Of a stretch of DNA of 64,000 nucleotides, positions 54,463 to 62,326 are shown piece after piece; the stretch's first letter is position 1; each line of letters opens with the position of its first letter. The DNA is taken from positions 156,764 to 220,763 of the forward strand of contig NZ_JAMXLH010000032.1 in NCBI RefSeq assembly GCF_024281035.1, given 5' to 3'. The translations under genes were made by a program, and so were the position numbers. A model generated the notes under the pieces. It saw nothing but the letters and a program-made list of their open reading frames with translations. It searched no databases and was not told the origin of the DNA. Source of the stretch: Paraburkholderia sp. (GTDB lineage Bacteria; Pseudomonadota; Gammaproteobacteria; Burkholderiales; Burkholderiaceae).

Positions 54463-56979
54463 ATGACAGACCTGCAAGACTATCTGACTAACCAGTACCC
54501 ATCGGACACCCGTGATATTGACGAAGTCGAGCAGATGCTCGTCAGCGTCACCGAAGTCTACCGACTGGAGTTCGATCCGTCGGCAGCATGGCCCTATGAA
54601 ATCCGGGCGAGCAAGGGCGTCAGCCCCCGTGCGGGCGCAAGGACGCAGAAGGCTCCGTCCCAAAGCACGACAGCAATGATCCTCGACGCGCTGCTGCGGT
54701 TCGGGGGACATTTCGACACTGTCGACACGAGCCCCGGCGGGATCAAGCGGAACGTGTTCGCCATTGCAAGCGGGAACGAAGGGTCCACGGCCCAGAACGG
54801 AACGCAGAACAATTCGCTGCCGGCTGTAGTCAAGGGGGCGGGCGCCATTCTGTCCAGCGTTGTTCGGCCATCCGGGACGGCCAGCACGTTTTCCACGACG
54901 TACGGCAAAAACGATATCTTCACGCTGGCCTGGGTGGCCGAAGTGGCGAGCGCCGACTGGAAGGGCATCTATCGGGACGACAAGGCGGCGACCGCACCGG
55001 CGGAGTGGGAAACGATCGCCAAACAGGTCGCGTTGACCGTTCTGAGCAAGGCGCGCAGCTGGCTGTGCAATCCTAATAAGTTCACGGAACTGCTGGACCC
55101 CGGTAACGAGAGTGACACGGCCGAGTCGCAAGCCAAGGTCCAGCCGCACGCATTCACCGTGCTCCGGCTGGTGCAGGCCTTGCAGCGCCTCTCCGCTCAC
55201 TTGCCGGCCAGTCAGGTGCAGGACTGCTTCACGGCGTGCTATCAGTACTTCGAGCGGTTGTTGCATGAACAGCTGTCATTCAGCTCGATTCCAGACAGCC
55301 GTTTTGACCCCGCTGAACTAATGTTCTGCCTGGAAGGCATGCTGATCTGCCAGGAGAACACGGTGGATCGCACGGTCTTCGACCGCGTGATCTCGGTGCT
55401 GTCTGAAGTGCAGAAACAGAGCCCTTACTGGCGGCCGGTCAAGCCCTTTCTCACTACGCAGAAGGGCTATGCACTGTTTCCGGTGAGCGTCGAGATCGCC
55501 AACTCCCTGATGCGGGCGTGTGCGCTGCTTGATGGTGATTCGTTGCAGGACACGTACGGTTCGCGCTGTGTCGGGCTGCTGCGTCGTTACTGGCAATGGT
55601 TGCGGGCGCGCGCGCTCCGTTTGCAACGTGAAGGCGGCGTGCGGATTGGCTGGCATTCCGAACATGTCAACGACCCGGAGGTCATTCACCTCTGGGAAAC
55701 GAGCCAGGTGATGGAATTCCTGCTGTCGTTCAGAAACGCGCTCCACCGACATGTCGCCCGCACCACGCTGGTCCTTTCCCGGTTCACCGAAAAGACGCCG
55801 AAGGTGAGTTCATGGGAAGCAGTGACGGCGAGCCACGAAGCGGTGAACCCGGACAATGGCGTCGGCAAGGAACAGCGACTCTCGATCTATCGTCGCATCA
55901 GAAAAGACTTTATCGGTCCGCGGACGGGCGAGGGGGGCGATCCGAACTTCTCGATGCTGCTGTACGGGCCGCCGGGTACGGGCAAAACCACTGTCGCCAG
56001 TGGGCTGGCCGCCGTGCTGAACCTGCGGTTCATTACCATCACGGTCAGCGACTTCCTGGCCGAGGGAGGAGCGCAGCTCGAAGCACGAGCCAAGGATATC
56101 TTTACGGTGCTGATGGCGCAGCCGGACTGCGTCGTGCTGTTTGACGAGATTGACCACTTCCTGCTGGACCGGGACTCGGAGCGGTATGGCAAGCAGGACA
56201 CCGTGTTCCAGTTCATGACGCCAGGCATGTTGACCAAGCTGAACGACCTGCGTCGCAGACAGCGGTGTCTCTTCGTTGTGGCGACCAACTATGAAGACCG
56301 CATCGATGCGGCGATCAAGCGGACCGGCCGCATTGACCGCAGCTATCTCGTCCTGCCCCCGGATGCAGACAAGCGGAAATACTTCATCCAGCAGTGGATC
56401 GGCGAAGAGCCGATGAATCCTGCGAAGGAGAAGTATGAGAAACGTCTCTTTGGCGACGTTCGCATTCTGGACGAACAATGGATCACGCTGAAAAGGGAGT
56501 CGCTGTTTCTCGGATTTAGCGACATTGAAGGGGCAGTCAAGGAAATGAGGGGCAGCGACGCGCCTACCGTCGAATTGCTCGCGAAAGCGCTGGAGGCCCG
56601 GGCGCGTACGACTTCGCTCGAGGCTTACCAGAGCCGTTTCGCCACTAAAGAGGACGATCCTCTTCCTGTACGTGAAACGCCGATCCGGGAGTTTCTCTGC
56701 CTGCTGGCGCTGTACTGTGAAGCCCATCTGGGCAGGGCGCTTCCGCCTGGGAAGCTCGCGGCGAATGAAACGTTCGACCTTCCAAAAGACACGATGTCCC
56801 AGTCGGCGATCGCCGTTGTCGGCAAGTGCTATCGGGTGATCGCCGTTGAGATTGAAGGCAAGGAGGGCGCGGTGGGTGTGGTGGCCAAGTACGCTCCGGA
56901 GCTCAATGAGCGTGCTACACAGGCAGTCGCGGGCGTGCTCCTGCGATGCAAGCCACCGAAGCCACAGCCACAGGAATAG
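54463..56979 (+). CDS. Large AAA+ ATPase of a defence-like operon
   Basis: An 838-residue protein starting at the ATG at 54463 (GAGAGA upstream; 39 earlier codons are not used). Residues 1-460 are a unique region with many leucines and aromatics, probably helical, with no known family. A classical AAA+ module follows: Walker A GPPGTGKT (502-509), Walker B VVLFDEIDHF (D561, E562), sensor VVATNYEDR and arginine-finger IKRTGRIDRS, as in FtsH/Cdc48-type remodellers. A C-terminal extension of about 170 residues follows. It is the first gene of a three-gene run with two nucleotide-enzyme-like proteins. The role is unknown; remodelling or sensing of an invader component is a guess. Confidence 0.82.
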   Translation: MTDLQDYLTNQYPSDTRDIDEVEQMLVSVTEVYRLEFDPSAAWPYEIRASKGVSPRAGARTQKAPSQSTTAMILDALLRFGGHFDTVDTSPGGIKRNVFAIASGNEGSTAQNGTQNNSLPAVVKGAGAILSSVVRPSGTASTFSTTYGKNDIFTLAWVAEVASADWKGIYRDDKAATAPAEWETIAKQVALTVLSKARSWLCNPNKFTELLDPGNESDTAESQAKVQPHAFTVLRLVQALQRLSAHLPASQVQDCFTACYQYFERLLHEQLSFSSIPDSRFDPAELMFCLEGMLICQENTVDRTVFDRVISVLSEVQKQSPYWRPVKPFLTTQKGYALFPVSVEIANSLMRACALLDGDSLQDTYGSRCVGLLRRYWQWLRARALRLQREGGVRIGWHSEHVNDPEVIHLWETSQVMEFLLSFRNALHRHVARTTLVLSRFTEKTPKVSSWEAVTASHEAVNPDNGVGKEQRLSIYRRIRKDFIGPRTGEGGDPNFSMLLYGPPGTGKTTVASGLAAVLNLRFITITVSDFLAEGGAQLEARAKDIFTVLMAQPDCVVLFDEIDHFLLDRDSERYGKQDTVFQFMTPGMLTKLNDLRRRQRCLFVVATNYEDRIDAAIKRTGRIDRSYLVLPPDADKRKYFIQQWIGEEPMNPAKEKYEKRLFGDVRILDEQWITLKRESLFLGFSDIEGAVKEMRGSDAPTVELLAKALEARARTTSLEAYQSRFATKEDDPLPVRETPIREFLCLLALYCEAHLGRALPPGKLAANETFDLPKDTMSQSAIAVVGKCYRVIAVEIEGKEGAVGVVAKYAPELNERATQAVAGVLLRCKPPKPQPQE

Positions 56980-57057
56980 ACCGAGGATGTGTCGTGAAAC
57001 GCGCACGTGGCCGACACATCTGACAGGGACATCACAACGAATCAGGGTTGGGCCCGC

Positions 57058-57642
57058 ATGGAAAACAGCTGCCAATCCGTGGCATTGAACGATGAGCAGC
57101 TACTTCAGGCGATTGCCTGTGTAGTTGATGGCAAAACCGCGACCTACGTGAGCGGTCCGATAACGACAGGCCAGCACTTCATCAACTGGTACCTTCGTAC
57201 GGGCTCTCACCTTGTGCATGGAAGCGAGGACTATCTTGACGCCTTGCGTCGGGACGTAGTCAGCGCGAACCAGGCGATGATTGCGGAGGTTACGCGACAG
57301 ACGCGACGCACAGGTCGCCTCGTCATTGAACCCGCCACACTCGAGGTGAACGGTTGGGGCCAGACAAACTACGTGTCCTTCTGGTTAAAGGTGATCGACA
57401 CCTTTGCGTCGGACATGGTGATGGTTCCGCAGTGGCAATATAGCCTCGGCTGTTGTGCGGAATTTCGCCATGCAATCGACGGTGGATTGACAGTGAAAGA
57501 CCACCGGGGCGAGCACATCGACCGCGCGACAGGCATGAACATGCTCCTCGATGCGGCAAACGATATTGAGGCGCGTGGCCACGATTTTCAGTTCCTTATA
57601 AAACTCGCTGCCAAGCTCCGGCGATTCGCTGATCAACATTAA
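57058..57642 (+). CDS. Nucleoside deoxyribosyltransferase / DUF4406-like protein
   Basis: A 194-residue protein starting at the ATG at 57058 (a GTG at 57007 would add 17 residues). The N-terminal TYVSGPITTGQHF matches the Y-x-SGP[IM] start of DUF4406/nucleoside 2-deoxyribosyltransferase-like proteins, and DMVMVPQWQYSLGCCAEFRHAI matches their late W-x-x-S-x-G-x-x-x-E motif (Trp, Ser, Gly and Glu aligned). These folds bind and cleave N-glycosidic bonds of nucleotides. The gene lies between the AAA+ and ATP-grasp genes, 20 bases before the latter. Confidence 0.6.
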   Translation: MENSCQSVALNDEQLLQAIACVVDGKTATYVSGPITTGQHFINWYLRTGSHLVHGSEDYLDALRRDVVSANQAMIAEVTRQTRRTGRLVIEPATLEVNGWGQTNYVSFWLKVIDTFASDMVMVPQWQYSLGCCAEFRHAIDGGLTVKDHRGEHIDRATGMNMLLDAANDIEARGHDFQFLIKLAAKLRRFADQH

Positions 57643-57661
57643 TGAAGCAGGTCCGATCAAA

Positions 57662-59035
57662 ATGAATTTTCGCAAGGATGAATCTCTCGACCGTCTGGCC
57701 GAGGTTTTCAATGTCGCACAGTTCGTCAGCTATGCGCCGGGCGCGGTGCCGCTTCAGGCCTACGCGCGCGTGCTCGGCTATGAGGCGAACCATCAGTTTG
57801 CGACGATATCGGATGCTGTCGAGGTGCTTCTGGCAAGAAGCGCTGAGCGAACGGTCAATGTGCGCAGCTTTCTGCCAAATGACCCGAGAAGTCACGAGTT
57901 TATCTATGGTCTCTCGGACAAGGATGCTGTAGTCGACGCTGTCAGGCGGATCGCAGCGGCCGGCTTTCACGTCATCGTGAATGAAACCATCGACGTGAGC
58001 GATGGAGGCGTTTCCGGGGTGCTCGAAGGGGGCATCATGGAATTTGCGCCTGATGACACGCCGCGCTGCGTGGAAAAGCCAGGCGTCGCCTCGTTGCCGC
58101 GTCGTCAGGCCATCGACCTGCTTCAACTGGTATATGGATTTCCGATCGACATCAGATTCGATGACGATTTTCGGCTCGAACTCAGTATTCACCCACGACC
58201 CTGCGGCTGGAAGCATACGCACGTGATCGGCTGGGAACTTGAACGGGTCGGGTTCAAGTCGCTGCAGGCGAAGAATGCCTGGCCCAACGCATTCAGTCGG
58301 CATGTTGGCGACAAGGCATTCGGGCTGATCATGGCAATGCAGGCAGGTGTCGACGTACCGTACACAACGGTCATCGGACGTCGGGTCGCGCCTTTCTCCT
58401 TTGGTCGCGACACTGGTAACTCTGAATGGTGGCTCCGCACGTGCCCGAAGGAACAGGTGCCCGGCAAGTACACAACCCATCACGGGTGGCTTGATCCTTT
58501 CAGGCTTCTGGCTGAAGAAGATCCAGAAGGGTCTGCCATTGCGTCCGTTCTGTCCCAACGGGGTGTCCGCGCGCAATACTCGGGCGCGCTGATCGTCGAT
58601 GCCAGTGACAAACCGGTCATCGAAGGAAAGCGGGGCGAAGGTGAAGATCTGATGCTTGGAATAAGACTTCCCGAGCAGTTACCGCAGCAAATCACTGCAG
58701 ACGTTATGTCCATCTTCAATTTTCTTCGAGAGCGACTTGGTCCCGTGCGCTTCGAGTGGGTGCACGATGGAAAAAAAGTCTGGATCGTCCAGTTGCATCG
58801 GGGTGCGACACAGACCGCAGAAGGGATTCTGGTGCCGGGCGAGGCAAAGGTCTGGAACCGCTTTTATGTTTCGACGGGGCTCAATGCGTTGCGGAGCGCG
58901 CTCGATACACTCCCCGAAAACGAGGGGATCGTGCTGGTCGGAGAGATCGGCCTCACGAGTCATATCGCTGACGTTGTTCGAAAGGCCGGCAAGCCAGCCA
59001 GGAACATCGTGCGCGACGAACCCGTCAGCGTCTGA
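57662..59035 (+). CDS. PEP-synthase/PPDK-like ATP-grasp protein
   Basis: A 457-residue protein. The C-terminal half resembles the nucleotide-binding domain of PEP synthase and pyruvate phosphate dikinase: YSGALIV...KPVIEGKRGEGEDLM (corresponding to the GGR/GxGE region) and GPVRFEWVHDGKKVWIVQLHRG (the QDIEWA..G.LYILQxRP motif, key EW, W-I-V-Q). The phosphotransfer His domain and the PEP-binding TIM barrel are absent, so it is a stand-alone ATP-grasp enzyme. The N-terminal 200 residues are unassigned. It ends the AAA+ operon. Confidence 0.6.
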   Translation: MNFRKDESLDRLAEVFNVAQFVSYAPGAVPLQAYARVLGYEANHQFATISDAVEVLLARSAERTVNVRSFLPNDPRSHEFIYGLSDKDAVVDAVRRIAAAGFHVIVNETIDVSDGGVSGVLEGGIMEFAPDDTPRCVEKPGVASLPRRQAIDLLQLVYGFPIDIRFDDDFRLELSIHPRPCGWKHTHVIGWELERVGFKSLQAKNAWPNAFSRHVGDKAFGLIMAMQAGVDVPYTTVIGRRVAPFSFGRDTGNSEWWLRTCPKEQVPGKYTTHHGWLDPFRLLAEEDPEGSAIASVLSQRGVRAQYSGALIVDASDKPVIEGKRGEGEDLMLGIRLPEQLPQQITADVMSIFNFLRERLGPVRFEWVHDGKKVWIVQLHRGATQTAEGILVPGEAKVWNRFYVSTGLNALRSALDTLPENEGIVLVGEIGLTSHIADVVRKAGKPARNIVRDEPVSV

Positions 59036-59140
59036 CCTTCGTCCCTGCTGGCCTGCTGACAAGCAGGCGGCGAGACTTAGCGAAGTACCACTTTGCGGTG
59101 TCTTCGCTGTCAGGGGCTGCTGCCGCTAACCGCGGCGCGG

Positions 59141-60853
59141 TTACGCTTTCCAGAATCTGTGGTAAGCCGGCCCTTCTGACTTGGGCGGGTGTTCCGGCTC
59201 GGTTATCTTGACGGGCGTGGGCATCGGAAAATCGACACCCACCAGAATGGCCTCGCCCTGCCCAAGCGTCGGCAGGAATGCTGCCGCCGAACCGTCCAGA
59301 TTCCCGCACGCTTTTTCGACAACGTCGCGATCCCGTTCATTGATGAGCCGATGGACGATAAACACACCCATCTGGCTTAGCACATCCTCGGGCACGTCGC
59401 GCGGGCGTTGCGTCGCCAGGATCGTCGTCAGACCATACTTTCGCCCCTCCTTGGCAATCAATCCAAAAGCATCCAGGTGTATGCGGTTGTTTTCGTCGCC
59501 CATGTTCCGGTTCAAGAACTGGTGCGCCTCATCCAGCACAACGACTACAGGCATCTTTTCGAAGACACGTTGACGAGCCATACCGAGCAGATAGCGTCCG
59601 ATGGCATTTGCCAGCAGTTCACGGGCGTTGTGATCAAACGGCAGGAACTCCATCGAAATCCGGAGAACCCGGTTGCCAGATTCGAGAAATGCATCGATCT
59701 GGCCAGTGAGTGACGCCTCGAATGCCTGCGGATGGAAGAGGCAGCGCAATGATTTCGAGCGGGTAATCGAATAGATCTTCGCGACGAGTGTTTCGCAATA
59801 GCCTTTTGTGCGTTCGTCGTACCCGCCCCACACGGAATAGTCAGGTTTCGTCAGGGAGCCGCCGTTTTCGTAGACGCACTCCTCGAAGATCTGCTTTCCG
59901 AGCTGCGAAATAAGGTATCGGGCGCCTTCGGCCTCGACAGTTCCTTCATGGCGGGCCCAGGCAACGTTGAATTCCCGACGGACGGCGCCTGCCTTCTTGA
60001 TGGTCAGGGGCTCCTCTTCGCCGTTCAGGACGTAGTTGAGCTTGAGGCTGCGCAGCGCTTCGCGCAGCTTGGGTACTTGCGCCCCGGGACTAGGCTGGAA
60101 GATGGCGAAAAGATCGGCCTCGGTGAGCTGCCAGTATGGAAAACCGACGAACTGGCGGGGATCGTCTTTGCTTTCTCGCTCGCCTCCCAGATGGATCGCA
60201 TGGACACCTTCCGTGAAGGTATGAAATTCCCCCGTCGGATCGATCAGGATGATTTTGCCGCCGATGCGGGCGGCTTCCTGGACGATCCTTGCCACGGTCC
60301 AACTCTTGCCCCCTCCTGTAGCGCCAAGCACCGCACAGTGCCTGCCAAACATATGTGCGGGGCTAACATTTACCCGGGTACCCGATTCCTGCGAAATCGT
60401 CGCCAGTTCAATGAGCCCGGCAACGCCGGCGTTGTTGCCCTCGACGATGTGTTTGACCAGAAGGGGGTGTGCCGAATAGACCTGCTGGCCGATGCGGGGA
60501 TGAACCGGAATGCCAGAAATCACCTTGCCGCTTGCCAGCTCGAGTGTCGTCAGTAACTGCACGAAACCGACCGGATGCGCGTCGGGGCGCTCACCCAGCA
60601 CAGGTTCTGCCTTGAGCCGTTCATTGTCCGGCAGCCGGACCTCGGTAATCCGGCCGAGCACGGCAAGTCCTTCCCCTTCGATGAAGACAAACTCACCCAC
60701 CTGGCCGCCGAGAACTGCGTATCCCGAATACTGGCGCGCCGACACGCTTGCGGCAAAAGGCAGATTGATCTTCGCAGCGTCGGGACTCACATACGATACG
60801 GAGCCGACATACCTGCTCGGATCGAACGGGCTGGTGGACAGGCGCCTGTTCAT
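59141..60853 (-). CDS. herA: HerA-family DNA translocase of a SIR2-HerA defence pair
   Basis: A 570-residue HerA/FtsK-like hexameric ATPase. The N-terminal HAS barrel (VGEFVFIEGEGLAVLGRITE) is followed by Walker A GATGGGKS (177-184), LIDPTGEF, Walker B VVVVLDEAHQF (D441, E442) and the late ILATQRPRDVPEDVLSQ. The ATG overlaps the SIR2 stop by ATGA (60850-60853). SIR2-HerA is a known anti-phage pair in which the complex degrades NAD and/or nucleic acids. Confidence 0.88.
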   Translation of the reverse strand: MNRRLSTSPFDPSRYVGSVSYVSPDAAKINLPFAASVSARQYSGYAVLGGQVGEFVFIEGEGLAVLGRITEVRLPDNERLKAEPVLGERPDAHPVGFVQLLTTLELASGKVISGIPVHPRIGQQVYSAHPLLVKHIVEGNNAGVAGLIELATISQESGTRVNVSPAHMFGRHCAVLGATGGGKSWTVARIVQEAARIGGKIILIDPTGEFHTFTEGVHAIHLGGERESKDDPRQFVGFPYWQLTEADLFAIFQPSPGAQVPKLREALRSLKLNYVLNGEEEPLTIKKAGAVRREFNVAWARHEGTVEAEGARYLISQLGKQIFEECVYENGGSLTKPDYSVWGGYDERTKGYCETLVAKIYSITRSKSLRCLFHPQAFEASLTGQIDAFLESGNRVLRISMEFLPFDHNARELLANAIGRYLLGMARQRVFEKMPVVVVLDEAHQFLNRNMGDENNRIHLDAFGLIAKEGRKYGLTTILATQRPRDVPEDVLSQMGVFIVHRLINERDRDVVEKACGNLDGSAAAFLPTLGQGEAILVGVDFPMPTPVKITEPEHPPKSEGPAYHRFWKA

Positions 60854-61554
60854 TCTTTTTCGCCTCGCAGACGCCGGAGACGCTCCAGGTGCTGCTCGAG
60901 ATCCGTTTCAGCTGCAATGTCGGGCAGATGAGGCACGATTTCCTCGAACGTGGCGCTGATCAGCGCAAGGCGGGCATCGCCATGCTCGATGAGGTAACGG
61001 ATCTTCTTCAGGTGTGCATTCGTTGCATCAATTCCCGCCTGTTTCGGATTGTTCATGCGCCAGCCCAGGCCCGGGTCACATACGGCTACCTTTAGACCAA
61101 GATTCGAGTTGATCGCCGACAGGATAGGTTCCGCAATGTGGTTGTCGTTAAAGCCGAAGCCGAGGATCAGCAAACCAGTGTCGGGTTGGCGAAGCGCCGC
61201 CTGAAGCGACGACATCATCTCAAAATAGGGTTGCTCGAACGCGAGTTCATATTTTGTGTTGCGGGGATAGACGAGCAGCGGACTGTCGCAATCAGGCTTT
61301 TTCTCGATCTCGTTCGTTACCGGGTTTCTCATCCAGTCAATCGATCCATGCAACTTGTAGAGCAGAAAGACGTTTGAGATGAAATCATGGCTATCGGGAT
61401 TGCTGTCGCGCCTGACGATGTCGTACGTGAAGTAAAGGCTGTCGAAGACCTGTGGGCTGGCGTGCGAGAAGCCGTCGATCACGACGTAGCGTCCCTTACG
61501 CGCGGCGTACTCAAAGCACAGATCATAGTTCGTGGTGAAGAGCTTGCTGCGCAT
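60850..61554 (-). CDS. SIR2-like NADase, C-terminal part (split gene)
   Basis: A 234-residue ORF carrying the second half of a SIR2 domain: KLFTTNYDLCFEYAA (the catalytic Asn-Asp), FLLYKLHGSIDWMRN (catalytic His), LVYPRNTKYEL and LLILGFGFNDNHIAEPI. The N-terminal NAD-binding loop is in another frame (next entry). Either the gene is frameshifted or the two parts are joined by recoding. It ends overlapping herA. Confidence 0.85.
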   Translation of the reverse strand: MRSKLFTTNYDLCFEYAARKGRYVVIDGFSHASPQVFDSLYFTYDIVRRDSNPDSHDFISNVFLLYKLHGSIDWMRNPVTNEIEKKPDCDSPLLVYPRNTKYELAFEQPYFEMMSSLQAALRQPDTGLLILGFGFNDNHIAEPILSAINSNLGLKVAVCDPGLGWRMNNPKQAGIDATNAHLKKIRYLIEHGDARLALISATFEEIVPHLPDIAAETDLEQHLERLRRLRGEKE

Positions 61555-62053
61555 CTTGCGCGGTGAGCGGCGCGACAGTCTGGCGCAGAAAGTCTGCGTG
61601 TACGGCTACGTCATCATCGGGCTCCAGGAAACGCACAGCGTCCCGAACCGTCGATTCGGCCGCGTGAATGAACCGGCGGACGGCCTCGCGCCCATCCTGA
61701 TCAGCCAGGAACTCGGCGGCGATCTTGCAGTGAGAAAGCAGCGCCTCGATATTTCCTTTTCGCTGCTCATTTTCTGGTAGACGTGAAAGCGCAAGAACCT
61801 GCTCGAAATCGTCACCGGTCACCTCGCGCACTTTTGACCACAGGTCCCACATGGTTGGCGCCAGTCTTTTGCCTTCGACCGGCTTGCGACCTTCGGCGCG
61901 TTTTTCCGCATCAACATTCACGTGCAACGATGTCCCGAGGCCTGTGAGAACAACCAGGTTACTGCACCGGAAACAGTCGGACAGACTGCGGCGAATTTCG
62001 TCGAGCGCCGGATCTGCCACGGGTTCGCCCTTCTCGACGGGTGGCTGTGTCAT
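61523..62053 (-). CDS. SIR2-like NADase, N-terminal part (split gene)
   Basis: A 176-residue ORF (ATG at 62053, GGGAA upstream; an ATG at 62092 adds 13 residues). NLVVLTGLGTSLHV (G38, G40, S42) is the NAD-binding G-x-G-x-S of SIR2. The rest is a helical insert. It stops with random-looking residues about 60 bases into the other frame. Reading SRRSPRKMRSKLFTTNYDL across a one-base change near 61575-61590 would restore a continuous SIR2 protein. Confidence 0.8.
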   Translation of the reverse strand: MTQPPVEKGEPVADPALDEIRRSLSDCFRCSNLVVLTGLGTSLHVNVDAEKRAEGRKPVEGKRLAPTMWDLWSKVREVTGDDFEQVLALSRLPENEQRKGNIEALLSHCKIAAEFLADQDGREAVRRFIHAAESTVRDAVRFLEPDDDVAVHADFLRQTVAPLTAQDAQQALHHEL

Positions 62054-62326
62054 TTCCCACTGTCCGGCACTTCGGTAAGTGAAGACCTGCATTTGCTGGG
62101 TTCCGCGATGATAGTGCCGGGCAGTATACGATTTTCAGGTGTGTGCGAGGGTACCTACTGGCTTGGGTGGAGTCGAAAACGGGCGCGTTGTCATGCAATC
62201 TGGATAGTCGCTGGGTAGCCGGGATGTGCCGAAAGGGCCCTTTCGCCGGATGATAGACTTTGCACCCGGCACAGCAGGGACCGCCAGACGATCCGGACTG
62301 TGTGACGTCTATCCAGAGAAACAACA
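62054..62326. promoter_or_regulatory. Divergent promoter of sir2-herA and the STAND gene, with a palindrome
   Basis: About 270 bases between oppositely oriented defence genes. CGAAAGGG-CCCTTTCG (62230-62245) is a perfect 16-bp palindrome and the best operator candidate. No regulator gene lies next to it. Confidence 0.5.

Noticed and set aside
55810..57075. 421-codon minus-strand ORF
   Set aside because: Antisense to the AAA+ ATPase, whose motifs are complete; low-complexity shadow composition.
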